Assembly (NCBI RefSeq): GCF_000003815.2
Contig: NC_049991.1
Location: 288,626-321,828, forward strand
Length of the DNA stretch: 33,203 bases
From: Branchiostoma floridae
Lineage: Eukaryota; Chordata; Leptocardii; Amphioxiformes; Branchiostomatidae
Direction: 5' to 3'
Shown: piece after piece, positions 1 through 9,700 of the stretch
Position numbering within the stretch: the stretch's first letter is position 1
Layout: each line of letters starts with the position of its first letter
Notes under the pieces: generated by a model
Told to the model about the DNA's origin: nothing
The model's input: only the letters and a program-made list of their open reading frames with translations
Databases searched by the model: none
Program-made: the position numbers and the translations under genes

Positions 1-500
1 TGTATTGATTTCGTTGGTCGACTGTCTGACGACCAGGAGCCGCCGTCAGCGATGTTCCGTCTCAAGATCTCCGCCAGGAACAGGTAGGTCTTGTTGGCGG
101 AGCTGCACCCTCGACGATCAGCAGTGGGCCGAGGAAGCCAACGGATGGAAACCCAATCCCTTTAATTTATCCTAGCTAACTACATAGTAGAAGTACATAT
201 AATGTTAGTTACGTCAACAAAACTTTGAACAGATACACAGACACAATACGATTAACAACAACATTAAAAACACATAAGGATAAAAGTATGCCCTGTATTG
301 ATTTCGTCGGTCGACTGTCCGGCGACCAGGAGCCGCCGTCAGCGATGTTCCGTCCCAAGAGCTCCGCCAGGAACAGGTAGGTCGACTGCCCGACGACCAG
401 GAACGTCCGATGGCGATGTTCCGACCCAAGAGAACAGGTAGTAGAGAACAGGTAGGTCTTAATGCCGAGTTCCACCCTCGACGAGCAGCAGTGTTTCAAG
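1..500. repeat. nested tandem duplication, possible minus-strand coding remnant
   Basis: A block starting tgtattgatttcgt at position 1 recurs at 294 with only scattered substitutions over about 95 bases. Inside the second copy a shorter unit starting gtcgactg (310-380) is repeated again at 381-441, so the structure is a duplication within a duplication. On the minus strand both copies read through as a similar peptide containing LFLAE and RNIADGGSW motifs, which could be a decayed exon or simply an open frame in a repeat. I recognise no protein family. The left copy is cut by the window edge. Confidence 0.6.
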
Positions 501-1305
501 GAAAAGGGCGGCCGACGAAAACCTAAATTCGTAACCTAGAAAAGTAGCTAATGCCATCTAATTAATGGTCAATTTATCTAGAAATAGTAACTTATGACCA
601 GACTAGGGCTGGGTATCGGTACAGCGTACCGGTGTGACAGCGATCTCGCCCCCCCTGTGATCTCGCCCCCCCGGGGGGCGAGATCACTAGCGTTTTCGCC
701 CCCCTTTAGCGTTTTCGCCCCCCCCCCCCCAAAGCAGCTGGTTACTACATATTACAGGTGCCCTACCCGGTACTATACCGCACCTGGGGAGTAATGTATA
801 TGGTGTGTTACCTGGTACCTATATGTCACCTTATTACCGTACCGTAAGATGTCATACCTCCAAAGTCGATACTCTATTGTTCGGGGCAAACATAACATTG
901 AAATGAAAAAAAAAAATTTTTGCAGCTGAGGGGGCAAAAAAACAGGGCTACTGCGAACGTATAAATCAACACCGTCTATGGCACGGAATACGTCAGCTAT
1001 ATGTTTTCAATTTGTCACAGGGTTTTCTTTCTTGGGCTGGAAGCATTTCCAAAGCACTTACAAAAACACACGTGAATAATAGTTTCTCATTATAAACACT
1101 ATCTACGCGCAAGTTGATATAGCTGTTGCTAAATGCTACACAAACACTGGTAAAGTACCATTTTTAAGAAACACGGGTAAATGCATCAGTTCCTAAATAC
1201 TAGAAAAAACAGTCATGTTGGAGGTGAAGATATCCCTTGGCCAGGTGCATATATCAAAATGTGCGTTGCGTCGATGTAGGTTAGACATCCAGGTAATAAG
1301 ATACG

Positions 1306-1384
1306 CCAAAAATAGTTACTCAAGCAACTGGATATGGTCTGACCGTTTCAAAACCATATCCAGTTGCTTGAGTAACTATTTTGG
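1306..1384. repeat. near-perfect foldback hairpin
   Basis: An arm reading aatagttactcaagcaact (left) is followed, after a spacer of about 14 bases (1339-1352), by its reverse complement. The stem is about 32 bp with at most one or two mismatches. It lies inside the 634-3077 element. A transcript from either strand would form a long hairpin. It may be a miniature foldback repeat of its own. Confidence 0.8.
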
Positions 1385-2479
1385 GCAAAATGTGCGTTAT
1401 TCTAATTAATACCTAATATTTGCATAATTAATAAAGACATTACATAGTTATTTTGTGGTCACTTCATGGTAGAGACTTCATATTGGAGATATATAGGCTG
1501 CTTGAGGACAGGTGAGTACAATGAAATACATCTTATGTCAAGACTCAGGTATATGCAATAATGGGAATACAAGGGACCCAACCCTCCTTGTCTGAAACAA
1601 GTTCAACTATCTTATTACCATGTAATTACGTTAATATTGATACTATGAATGGAGTTATGTATCAAACTCGTGTACTTATATCATTCTGAAACTGCATTTT
1701 GTGATTTATACCAAGGAGGTTAAAGAAAGAGAGGAGAGCGTTCCTATTGTTCCATGTTTGCCGCGAGTGTGAATCACATCGAAGTGCTAATTGCCCCAAT
1801 CTGCATCTCGCCAGGCTAGCGTGGGCCTTTGTTTACGAGTCAGTTTCAACATCACTCGTCCAGGAACATCGATTTGGGGCCGGGATTTCAGCGATTTTGA
1901 GGATGATTCTCATTAAATACAGCGCTACTTTTACTAAGGAAACAGATATCAATAGTGACGATACTTTGCCTGAGGCAAGTGCGAGCATAGTTCCCCACGG
2001 GCCATAGAAATGTGTGTAACAACAAGTCACGCGGTGTAGAAGAACGCTGGGTCGGCTTTCATAGCCCAGGACACACGGAGCTATTTCATAGTATTTGTAA
2101 GAAGCTTGAGAAACGCTATGCAACTTTATTTTCAAGTCTGTCAAATTAAGATATCAAGCCATCTGTGTAAAAAAAATGCGTTCCTCGTGAGGCAAAAATT
2201 CCCTCAATACCGACAAAATAAATTTCCTCGGAAATATCATCTTGCTTCCCATCATTGCCATGAACATCCACGGAGCCCTCAGAGTACAAAATTCATGCAT
2301 CACGAACAGCAAAAATCGATCGCAAACAGCAACAACAAATACTTATTTGGCACACCCAAGCCCACTACTATCGTTGAAAAAAAGTCTCTTTTGCGGGGCA
2401 AGCGTAATAATTTTTTAATAGACACATGAAGCAGAGAATATTGTTCATAATTCTGAGACAAAAAAATCGGGGATACAGC

Positions 2480-2830
2480 GACAAAAATGCCTGTAAATTC
2501 ACTCAACTTGGTCGCACAGCGCCGAAACAAGTATCGACATGATCGCCATCTTGGTCTCTCCACAACAGTACTGTTTGCACACGTCACCTTCGCTTCCCAA
2601 ATAAGGAAATCTGCGGAAACTGCGCTCATCTCGCTCACAGTTCGGCAACCCTCGGTCGTCCTCGGCCGGGATCGCGGTGCATGACGTCATGGCTGGGCTC
2701 ATGTGATTGGCTGACACGTCCGGGCTCATCAGAAATGGCGGGAAACCCCGCGGCCATGATGGTCATCAGAGACGCGCCGCCGGATAGCGGAAACAATGGG
2801 CCCGGAGGGTCTGAACAATAGCCCACAGTG
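2480..2830 (+). promoter_or_regulatory. CpG-rich promoter-like patch inside the nested element
   Basis: CpG density rises sharply against the AT-rich surroundings. Visible motifs are the palindrome atgacgtcat (2681-2690, a CRE/ATF site), gattggctgac (inverted CCAAT box) near 2705, gccatcttgg (YY1-like) near 2546, and aaatggcgggaaa (YY1/E2F-like) at 2733. A short frame from the ATG at 2735 runs 28 codons to a stop at 2819-2821. It has no recognised homology. The grouping looks like a housekeeping-type promoter, perhaps captured by the element, but transcription is not shown by sequence alone. Confidence 0.35.
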
Positions 2831-3444
2831 GGGTGTTAATGACTGAGCTCTCTCCTGTGATTCTTTAACCTCCTTGTTTATACCAATCAACTTCTAAAAT
2901 GTCATGTAAACCCGTTTTTTTGGGGGGGGCGAAATCGCTAAAGGGGGGCGAGGTAGGGGGGCGAGATCACTAGCCGGGGAGGGCGAGATCGCTAGTGATT
3001 TCGCCCCGGGGGGGCGAGATCGCTAGTGATTTCGCCCCCGGGGGGGCGAGATTACGGGGGGGCGAAATCGCTGCCACACCGGTACAAAACCGGTTTTTCT
3101 TATTGGACCGGTCCAGAAAAACCGGACCTGAAAAAATTCGGTAGACCGGATGTTGGCGCTTGCAGGTGGAAGAAAATAACAAGAGTGAAGTAGAGTAGAG
3201 TTTACATTAATTTCTACCAAGTTTTACAGCCAATTGTACAGGTGCAGTTAGCGTTGTAGGATTTTAAAACGCCAGTGTAAGTCTAATACTCCACCAAACA
3301 GATTTCTTTGTAGTGAAATGGACCATTGGTATGAGTCATACTGAATCAGGTCCAGGTTCAGGTCCGGACCTGGACCTGATCATCTGGACCTGAACCGGAC
3401 CTGGACCTGAATTTTCTGTACCGGTACCCAGCCCTAGACCAGAC

Positions 3445-6030
3445 ACATTATCCTATATGTATTCATATTACAAGCATTATGTGTAGTCAATTTATACGTA
3501 CAAGTAGTCCATTAATGCGAACCATACATGCCTGAAATAGTCCACAGATCTATTTAATACTCCTTGAGAACTTAGCACGTAGCGATCTATTTGTAGTGGG
3601 AATACATCATGATCACTCCGTCCCCCGTCCTTCAGTCGGTGATATTGCTTTGTGCCAAAGTCCTTGGTCATACTTGAGTCAGGTACAGTTTGAATGAAAA
3701 TTTACGCCTCGATTTACAAAACTCCATCTTTTGTGATGGTGTTTCCGTCTCTCTAAAATTAAAAAAAAAAAAACGTCTCAAAATACCCGACCAAGACTTT
3801 CATCACAATGCTACACCAAATTTAGCACCGAAAACTTGCGTCGTCCGGCTGCAAAAACTCCGATAAGTGAGCGTAGCCGGTAACTAGTATTGGACCAGTC
3901 TATTATAATAGGGGGAAACGTCACACATCGGGTGATTCTAAAGTTCATTGAAATAAACAAAATGCCAACTTAAATATTCCATAACGGTTGTTAAATGTTC
4001 TTACATATTCAAAGGAAGCTAGCCAAATTACATATCTTTTGAAAAAAAAAGTTAATTTGACATTTCTTGATATAATTGTCCCCATCTGCTACTATTAGAA
4101 CGTCCCCTAAATCGTGGGAATCCCAGTACAGAACGTCAGAAGTTCCCTACATCCAAGTTGTACAGGGCGGCGGTCCTTTGATCTAGTATCATATGTGCCG
4201 GGCGCCGGCGACAAAATCAATCAATTTTGACAGCACTAGCTGTCTGACATTTCCGGAGAAACTAAAAACTGTAAAAGAAATCAAATTTGGACTTATACAA
4301 AAATGTACATTTACAAATGCATTAGGATTTAATTTTTTGTGCCAGGTTCTGGTTACTGAAATAAATAAATCGTTTTGTATTATCCGTTTTATCGATTTTA
4401 GGTTTGAAACTCAAAGTCTCTCATTTATTTTTTATACACAAACAACACGTCTTTTGTGAGCCATATTTCAGGGTTCTTCAAACGCCAGTGACAGAACCTC
4501 GTTTTACTTTATACGCGACAAGTTTCAACTTATTTTTGCTATCAGTTTTCCTCTTCGCTGATTGGCTGTCAAAAATGATTGAATTTGCGTTCGGCAAAGT
4601 TTCAGATTGTCCGGCGCGGGCAGCACGATCTTCAAAAGGCCGCGATCTGCTTTCAATGTAATCAAGACGACACACCGTGGGAAAGTGTATATTTGACTTG
4701 TAGTGGCCATCTCGGAGCTGCTGTTTCGCGCTGGATGCATCAAATCTCATATCATAATCTCTAGTTTAGTTTTATCCAGATCCCAGACGATTCTCCGATT
4801 TCTGGCTATCATTTGTTACAACGCTCAAATTTTAATCAAATCTTTGGCTATATCAATTGCAATTTGAAGAATTGTAAAGAAAAGCTGTGTTGCTACATGT
4901 GTGTTTGTTTAGACGTAAGGCCGGCGCTCGGTGTAAGTCAACTTTTTTTACCTCGCGTTCAGTTGGCCGACACGGGTATGCCGAAACATTGAATGCCCAC
5001 TTTTGGTCAATTTTTGTCAAATCTATTTCCAACATAAAAAAATTGTGATGCCTATTTAGTGTTGTGGCTTGTTTAAGTTAGTAAATGTGAAAGTAACCCA
5101 GGACTGCTTCTGCTCTCGGAAAACGACACGGGCGTGTTTCCCGTCAGCGTGCTAGTTTTCGCAGCTGATTACAAGGGATGGTTGAAGACAAAACAAAAAT
5201 TTCAGTCTTTGTCGACAAGTGCAAGACAAAGTCAAAGACAAGAATAGATCTCGATCTCGGTAAATGTGTTATTTATCTGCTATAGAATATGATATGTTTT
5301 GTCAAACCGGCTTGTCTTGATCCGTACAATGAACTTTTGCATGAATTGAATTGCAATCATTCCCCACCTCTTTTTGTCTCAAGCTTTTCAGAAGAGCAAG
5401 TATAAAGTTTACTACTGCTCCCTCCTAGAGGCGCCGCGCAAATATCCACGCACCTTGTGTATTTGGGGGTCAACGACCTATCCACGCAGGCTGCGTCTTT
5501 CGGGGTCAACGACCTATAAAGTGCGTGGCTTTGAATGCAGAAAACTTCGGATGGATTGCACAATCGAATAAATCCAACCTGTGTTTTTCACTTCAGAGTA
5601 TAAAAGTTGTGTTGCAGATTGCCTTTTCTACCCCCCAAAATAAGAATTTTATACAAATGAGAACGTACTAAGCCCGCTAGCAACCCGAAAGACTGCACCA
5701 GCGGAAGGCTGCCTTAGGTTGATTTTACAGCATTTTTACTATTCACGCTGTCGTAAAATCAAGGCGCTAATCAGTTCTTACGGCGAGGACACGCTGCTCA
5801 TTATCGACCTCATTAGCGTTAATGAGCTAGCGGCACCGTAATCTGGTGTTCACCGTAAACGTGTACACGATCGTAATTACGCCGTGTTTACGTTTTCGAA
5901 TTTTCGTAATTACGTTACTTTTTACCATGCTGGTACTGTAGATGGAAGTGCTTTAGTTTCCTGAGATCTCTCACATCACTTTCATATATTGTTTACAGTA
6001 TGTGGAAGAGGTATGAAGGGACTTAGGACA
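3445..6030. other. intergenic or upstream intronic sequence without a recognised gene
   Basis: AT-rich sequence with scattered CpG-rich patches. The open frames here are short, overlap on both strands and show no family motif. The only internal structure I can support is a pair of adjacent 36-bp direct repeats, starting atccacgca and ending gtcaacgacct, at 5444-5479 and 5480-5515. No WD40-like exon is visible. Confidence 0.5.
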
Positions 6031-6039
6031 TAGGAATTT

Positions 6040-6190
6040 TCTCTTACACAACCAGTTTATCTCACCTGCTGATGTTTTGATGTCTGTCAGACGTCTTCCT
6101 CAGAGCTTCTAACTGGAGTTCTGCTTCTCACCGCTATATGTAGCCGATGTAGGTGGCGCTTTTGCGGCAAAAACACTATCCCAAACGTGA
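6040..6190 (+). repeat. dispersed repeat, copy 1 (uninterrupted)
   Basis: This stretch (acacaaccagt, then tgtctgtcagacgtcttcct, then cagagcttctaact and a tatatgtagc / aggtggcgctttt tail) is found again as two halves at about 9595-9664 and 13901-13990. There it is split by the 4.2-kb palindromic element. It therefore shows the empty site for that insertion. The family is not named. Confidence 0.75.
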
Positions 6191-6239
6191 CTAAGGATTT
6201 GGCTGTAATACCAGGGTTCAGGGGGCCAAAACAGCTTTG

Positions 6240-6450
6240 GTCAAAAATTGCCAAAAAACACAATAAAATCATTTCAAAGGCAGATATGAAAAAATGAAAA
6301 AATCACCTTAGGTATTGGCCCACTCTACCCTTGTGCCAATTTTCAAGTCATTTGGTCCAGGAATGACAGAATGAATTGCTTTGAAGATTTGACAGAAGAA
6401 AGAAGATGAAGAAGAAAGATGAAACATTACGAATACAATATATTTCACCA
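6240..6450 (+). repeat. probable dispersed repeat with purine-rich tail
   Basis: The sequence runs from ttttcaagtcatttggtcc through a gaagaaagaagatgaagaag tract to gaaacattacgaatacaata. This order resembles a common invertebrate dispersed repeat, but that is from memory and no second copy lies in the window. Confidence 0.35.
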
Positions 6451-6623
6451 TACTTGTGGTATGAAATATAAATACATTGTAGTAAGAGATCCAGGGAAAG
6501 TGCCCTGAAAAGCCCTTTTATAGCCATATTTTTCTTTAGGCAAGAAGAGTTCCATTGAAGACACCAAGCTCAAATGAAAACAAAGGTGCATTTTTCTGAT
6601 GTTGACCTCTCCTGTACCTGTAG

Positions 6624-6709
6624 TTGTCCTGGCATCCAACAAAGGAAGGCACTCTGGCTTTTGGCACAGATGATGGTTCAGTGGGACTGTACGATGTGCT
6701 GCACACCAA
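6624..6709 (+). CDS. GEMIN5: Gemin5 window exon 1 (WD40)
   Basis: Encodes LSW followed by [20 protein letters not shown], a WD40 blade matching the human FAFGTDDGKVGLYD segment. The in-frame tag just before ttg and the cctgtag acceptor fix the start at 6624. The donor is aa|gtaggt, phase 2. Earlier exons are not visible in the window. Confidence 0.9.
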
Positions 6710-9700
6710 GTAGGTTTCCTGCGCTCATGGATAGGCTGGGGTTGACCAGAATTATAATGACTAGACTATACCAACTGATTTTTGGTATAACTTTGAATCT
6801 ATTTGTATATCCCATTGCTGCACTTTTCCTATTTTAGAATAGATGAATGATTCATGACTTATTTTTCAAAGTTAAAGATTGCAGTAATGTATCATCCTCT
6901 CTACATTGTTTAATGTACTCTGTTGTTGACATTGGTCATTTATAACAACATTGGTCATTTATAACAACATTGGTCATTTATAACAACATTGGTCATTTAT
7001 AACAACAATGGTCATTTATAACAACATTGGTCATTTATAACAACAATGGTCATTTATAACAAAAGTGTCTGTGGCTGTGCTGAAATGTACTTGTTGAAGA
7101 TAATACTTGATGACTGTCTCATTGCAGACATGCCACCATGTCCAGTACCAGTCACAAGAAGACTGTGTACTCCCTGTCCTGGGGACCAGCTGCTGCAGTG
7201 TCAGGTAGTCTCCATACCAGTCAGTAACAGGGTGCAGTAGGCCATGTTTGTTTGATGATATGACATCATCCTATCACACAAATTTTGACCACTGTAAATT
7301 ACACAAAGCTGCTGTAAAATGGGCAAATAATACAATGTATACCATAAACTAAACAAAAATGTATTGGAAATAGATACTCCTGTCATAGAATGCCAAAGTT
7401 GATTCCAAAGTCAATTCCAAAGTCAAAGTAGATGTGAAAGAGTAAAAAGGAAAATTGTGTATTGTGTTTGGTATATCATACTCTGTGCATTTCATATGTT
7501 CAAACTTTCTGACCATCTAGGTTTCATGATAAAGGCAACTTTTTTGGCCAATTTTTAAAAATAAAATTTCAATCAAATTCAACAAATGCTTGTTGTTGCC
7601 ATCATTAAAGGTAAAGAGTGCTTTTATACATGTAGTCAAATAATACAAATTATCAAAAAAGGTTGCTCATCAATCTGCATTAGATGCTCAGGGGTGGCAC
7701 TCATCTCCATTTCTGTAGCCCTTGGTCCACACATTTGTGCAAGCCACTATAGCAGGGGGCCAGTTCGCTGGTAATGATGTGTGTTTAACACCCATACTCT
7801 TCCTCATTAGTGCTGAATGCTGAGCAGAGAAAGCAGCATGTACCATTTTTTAAGTCTCTGGTATGACTTGGCCTGGGATCGAACTCATGACCGAATGCAA
7901 GACAAAAAACTGCCATTGCACCAGTCAGTGCACTAATCATTATACTTGTACTTAAGTACAAAAAAGAATGCGTCACGTCTCAATCACTCTTTCACTTGCA
8001 TTGCTTGCATTAGTTTGGGGTTCCCAGAGGATGTCATCCATATTATGCAAATCAACATGGCCTTCAATACTCAAACTACCCACCAGCAATTTTGCGAAAA
8101 ATTCTATAAGCCAAAAAAAGACTCGGCATCATAATAACAAATTATGTTTTAGCCTAAGGCTTTTAGCAATACAGTCAAACCTGTATTAGCGGCCACCTTT
8201 GCATACCGGCCACCTGCCCATAGTGGCCACTTTTTGTCGGTCCCTTGGATTCGTAATGATTAAGAAATAGGCTTAGCGGCCACCTGTCCAACGCTGCCAC
8301 GGCCACACGATTTCCGGTCCCGCAGGTACAAAAACACTGCCGATTACGGCCATGCGGACCGCTGATCTATGTTTCGGCACGCGTTCGGCCACATACAGCG
8401 TCCGTATCGTCACCCTACGCCAGATTTAAAACCTCTTTGATTTATTTTCAAAACAAAACTTCGTAAACTGGCGCTACCCATACCCGCTGACAAACAAGGT
8501 CATATAAGGTCAATAGACGACACCAATATTACGGAGGTAAATTGTGTTAAAGTTACGTTCTAATACACTATCGCTTAGGTTAATTTACATCACAAAAACT
8601 TTCTAAATAAATTGTTACAAAGACAAAATGATATGAACTTCAGACTATGGTGGATTTTATTCTTACATTTATTAAGAGATAAGTTTAAAATGACAAGACT
8701 TTTCTTGTGAGCACCACATTAGCATAATGGGTGAATCTGACGTGTGAACGCGAGCGGGAACACACGGACGGCGAAGTATCAAAGGATACAAGACGAAAGA
8801 TCAAAGAAATATGACGATACCGGTCTCTTCAGACAATATCAACTGTAGAACATTTAAAACTTTTTATAGCTTTTGTTTTCTTAATACATATACCCCGGTA
8901 GTGTAAAAATCATTGCAGTACATGTATAGTACTGTATTATGTGAATAAAGATCAGTGGGTACTCAAACTATGTGTAACTTATTGCTTGTGGTCAATTAAT
9001 TAGCATATTCTCTATAGTGGCCACCTCTCTATAGTGGCCAATTTTGACCAGTCCCTTGAGTGGCCGCTATAGACAGGTTTGACTGTATGCATAAGTTTTT
9101 TTTTTTCCAAGCTGTAGAAAAAGTTACTAACCACATGCAAATATTACAAGGAACAGAAAAAAGAATTTTGAGTCTGATACTTTTGTCAGTGGACTATTCA
9201 CTGCTCCAGCTGCTACATTAGTGTGAAGTAAATGTTCCTTTATAACAGTTCTGTTAGCAATGACATCTACAACCTTTACATGAAATGTAAACATTTCTTG
9301 AGATCAAAAATTGGGAGATGAATTAGATGTAGTAGTAAGAGCTGTGTACCTATAGTTAATAAGATGTAGGAAATGCTACATATATGTACCGGTACACTGG
9401 TTTAGGTATTGTCTAGGGTCCCTTACTGTGCCTAACCAAGTTTGATGAAATATCTGTTCAGATACAGGTACAGGCACACCATGTGTTTACTAGTATAGGA
9501 CTGAATATGTACCTGAATATTTTACAGGTACATGTATTCTGTGCACTGTCCTAATTAGATGGGAAATTTAGATGTGAGTATATGGGAGAATTCTTTTCTT
9601 TACACAACCAGTGGGTACTTTATTTGCTTATGTTTCAATGTCTATCAGACATCTTGCTCAGAGCGCATGGTCTTTTTAGCGAATGCCCACAAACGCCCAC

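Larger units (their letters stand above)
634..3077. mobile_element. 2.44-kb TIR element nested in the hAT MITE
   Basis: The element starts gtgacagcgatctcgcccc and ends with the complement of gtggcagcgatttcgcccc. It is flanked by a perfect 6-bp duplication, accggt, at 628-633 and 3078-3083. The uninterrupted host sequence is seen in the second MITE copy (taccggtacaaaac in the minus orientation), so the borders are firm. Both ends carry arrays of ggggggcgagatc / cactag motifs in alternating orientation (about 640-730 and 2916-3070). The interior holds no frame that looks like a transposase, so it is non-autonomous. The superfamily cannot be named from a 6-bp duplication alone. Confidence 0.8.
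604..3436 (-). mobile_element. hAT-type MITE, copy A, split by a later insertion
   Basis: The ends are inverted repeats, tagggctgggtatcggtac at 604 and the complement of tagggctgggtaccggtac ending at 3436. They are flanked by a perfect 8-bp target duplication, gaccagac, at 596-603 and 3437-3444. An 8-bp duplication with a tagggctggg-type end fits the hAT superfamily. The body at 3084-3436 matches the intact copy at 21844-22243 in the opposite orientation, including runs of caggtccaggtccggacc. Removing 634-3077 and one copy of accggt leaves an element of about 383 bp, close to the 400 bp of the intact copy. It is non-autonomous, with no transposase frame. Confidence 0.85.

Noticed and set aside
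1747-2429. Possible transposase in the 634-3077 element
   Set aside because: The frames on both strands are short and show no catalytic motif or zinc-finger pattern.
6445-6623. An additional Gemin5 exon just upstream of 6624
   Set aside because: The frame of exon 1 meets a stop (tag) directly before ttg, and the other frames do not match a WD40 blade.
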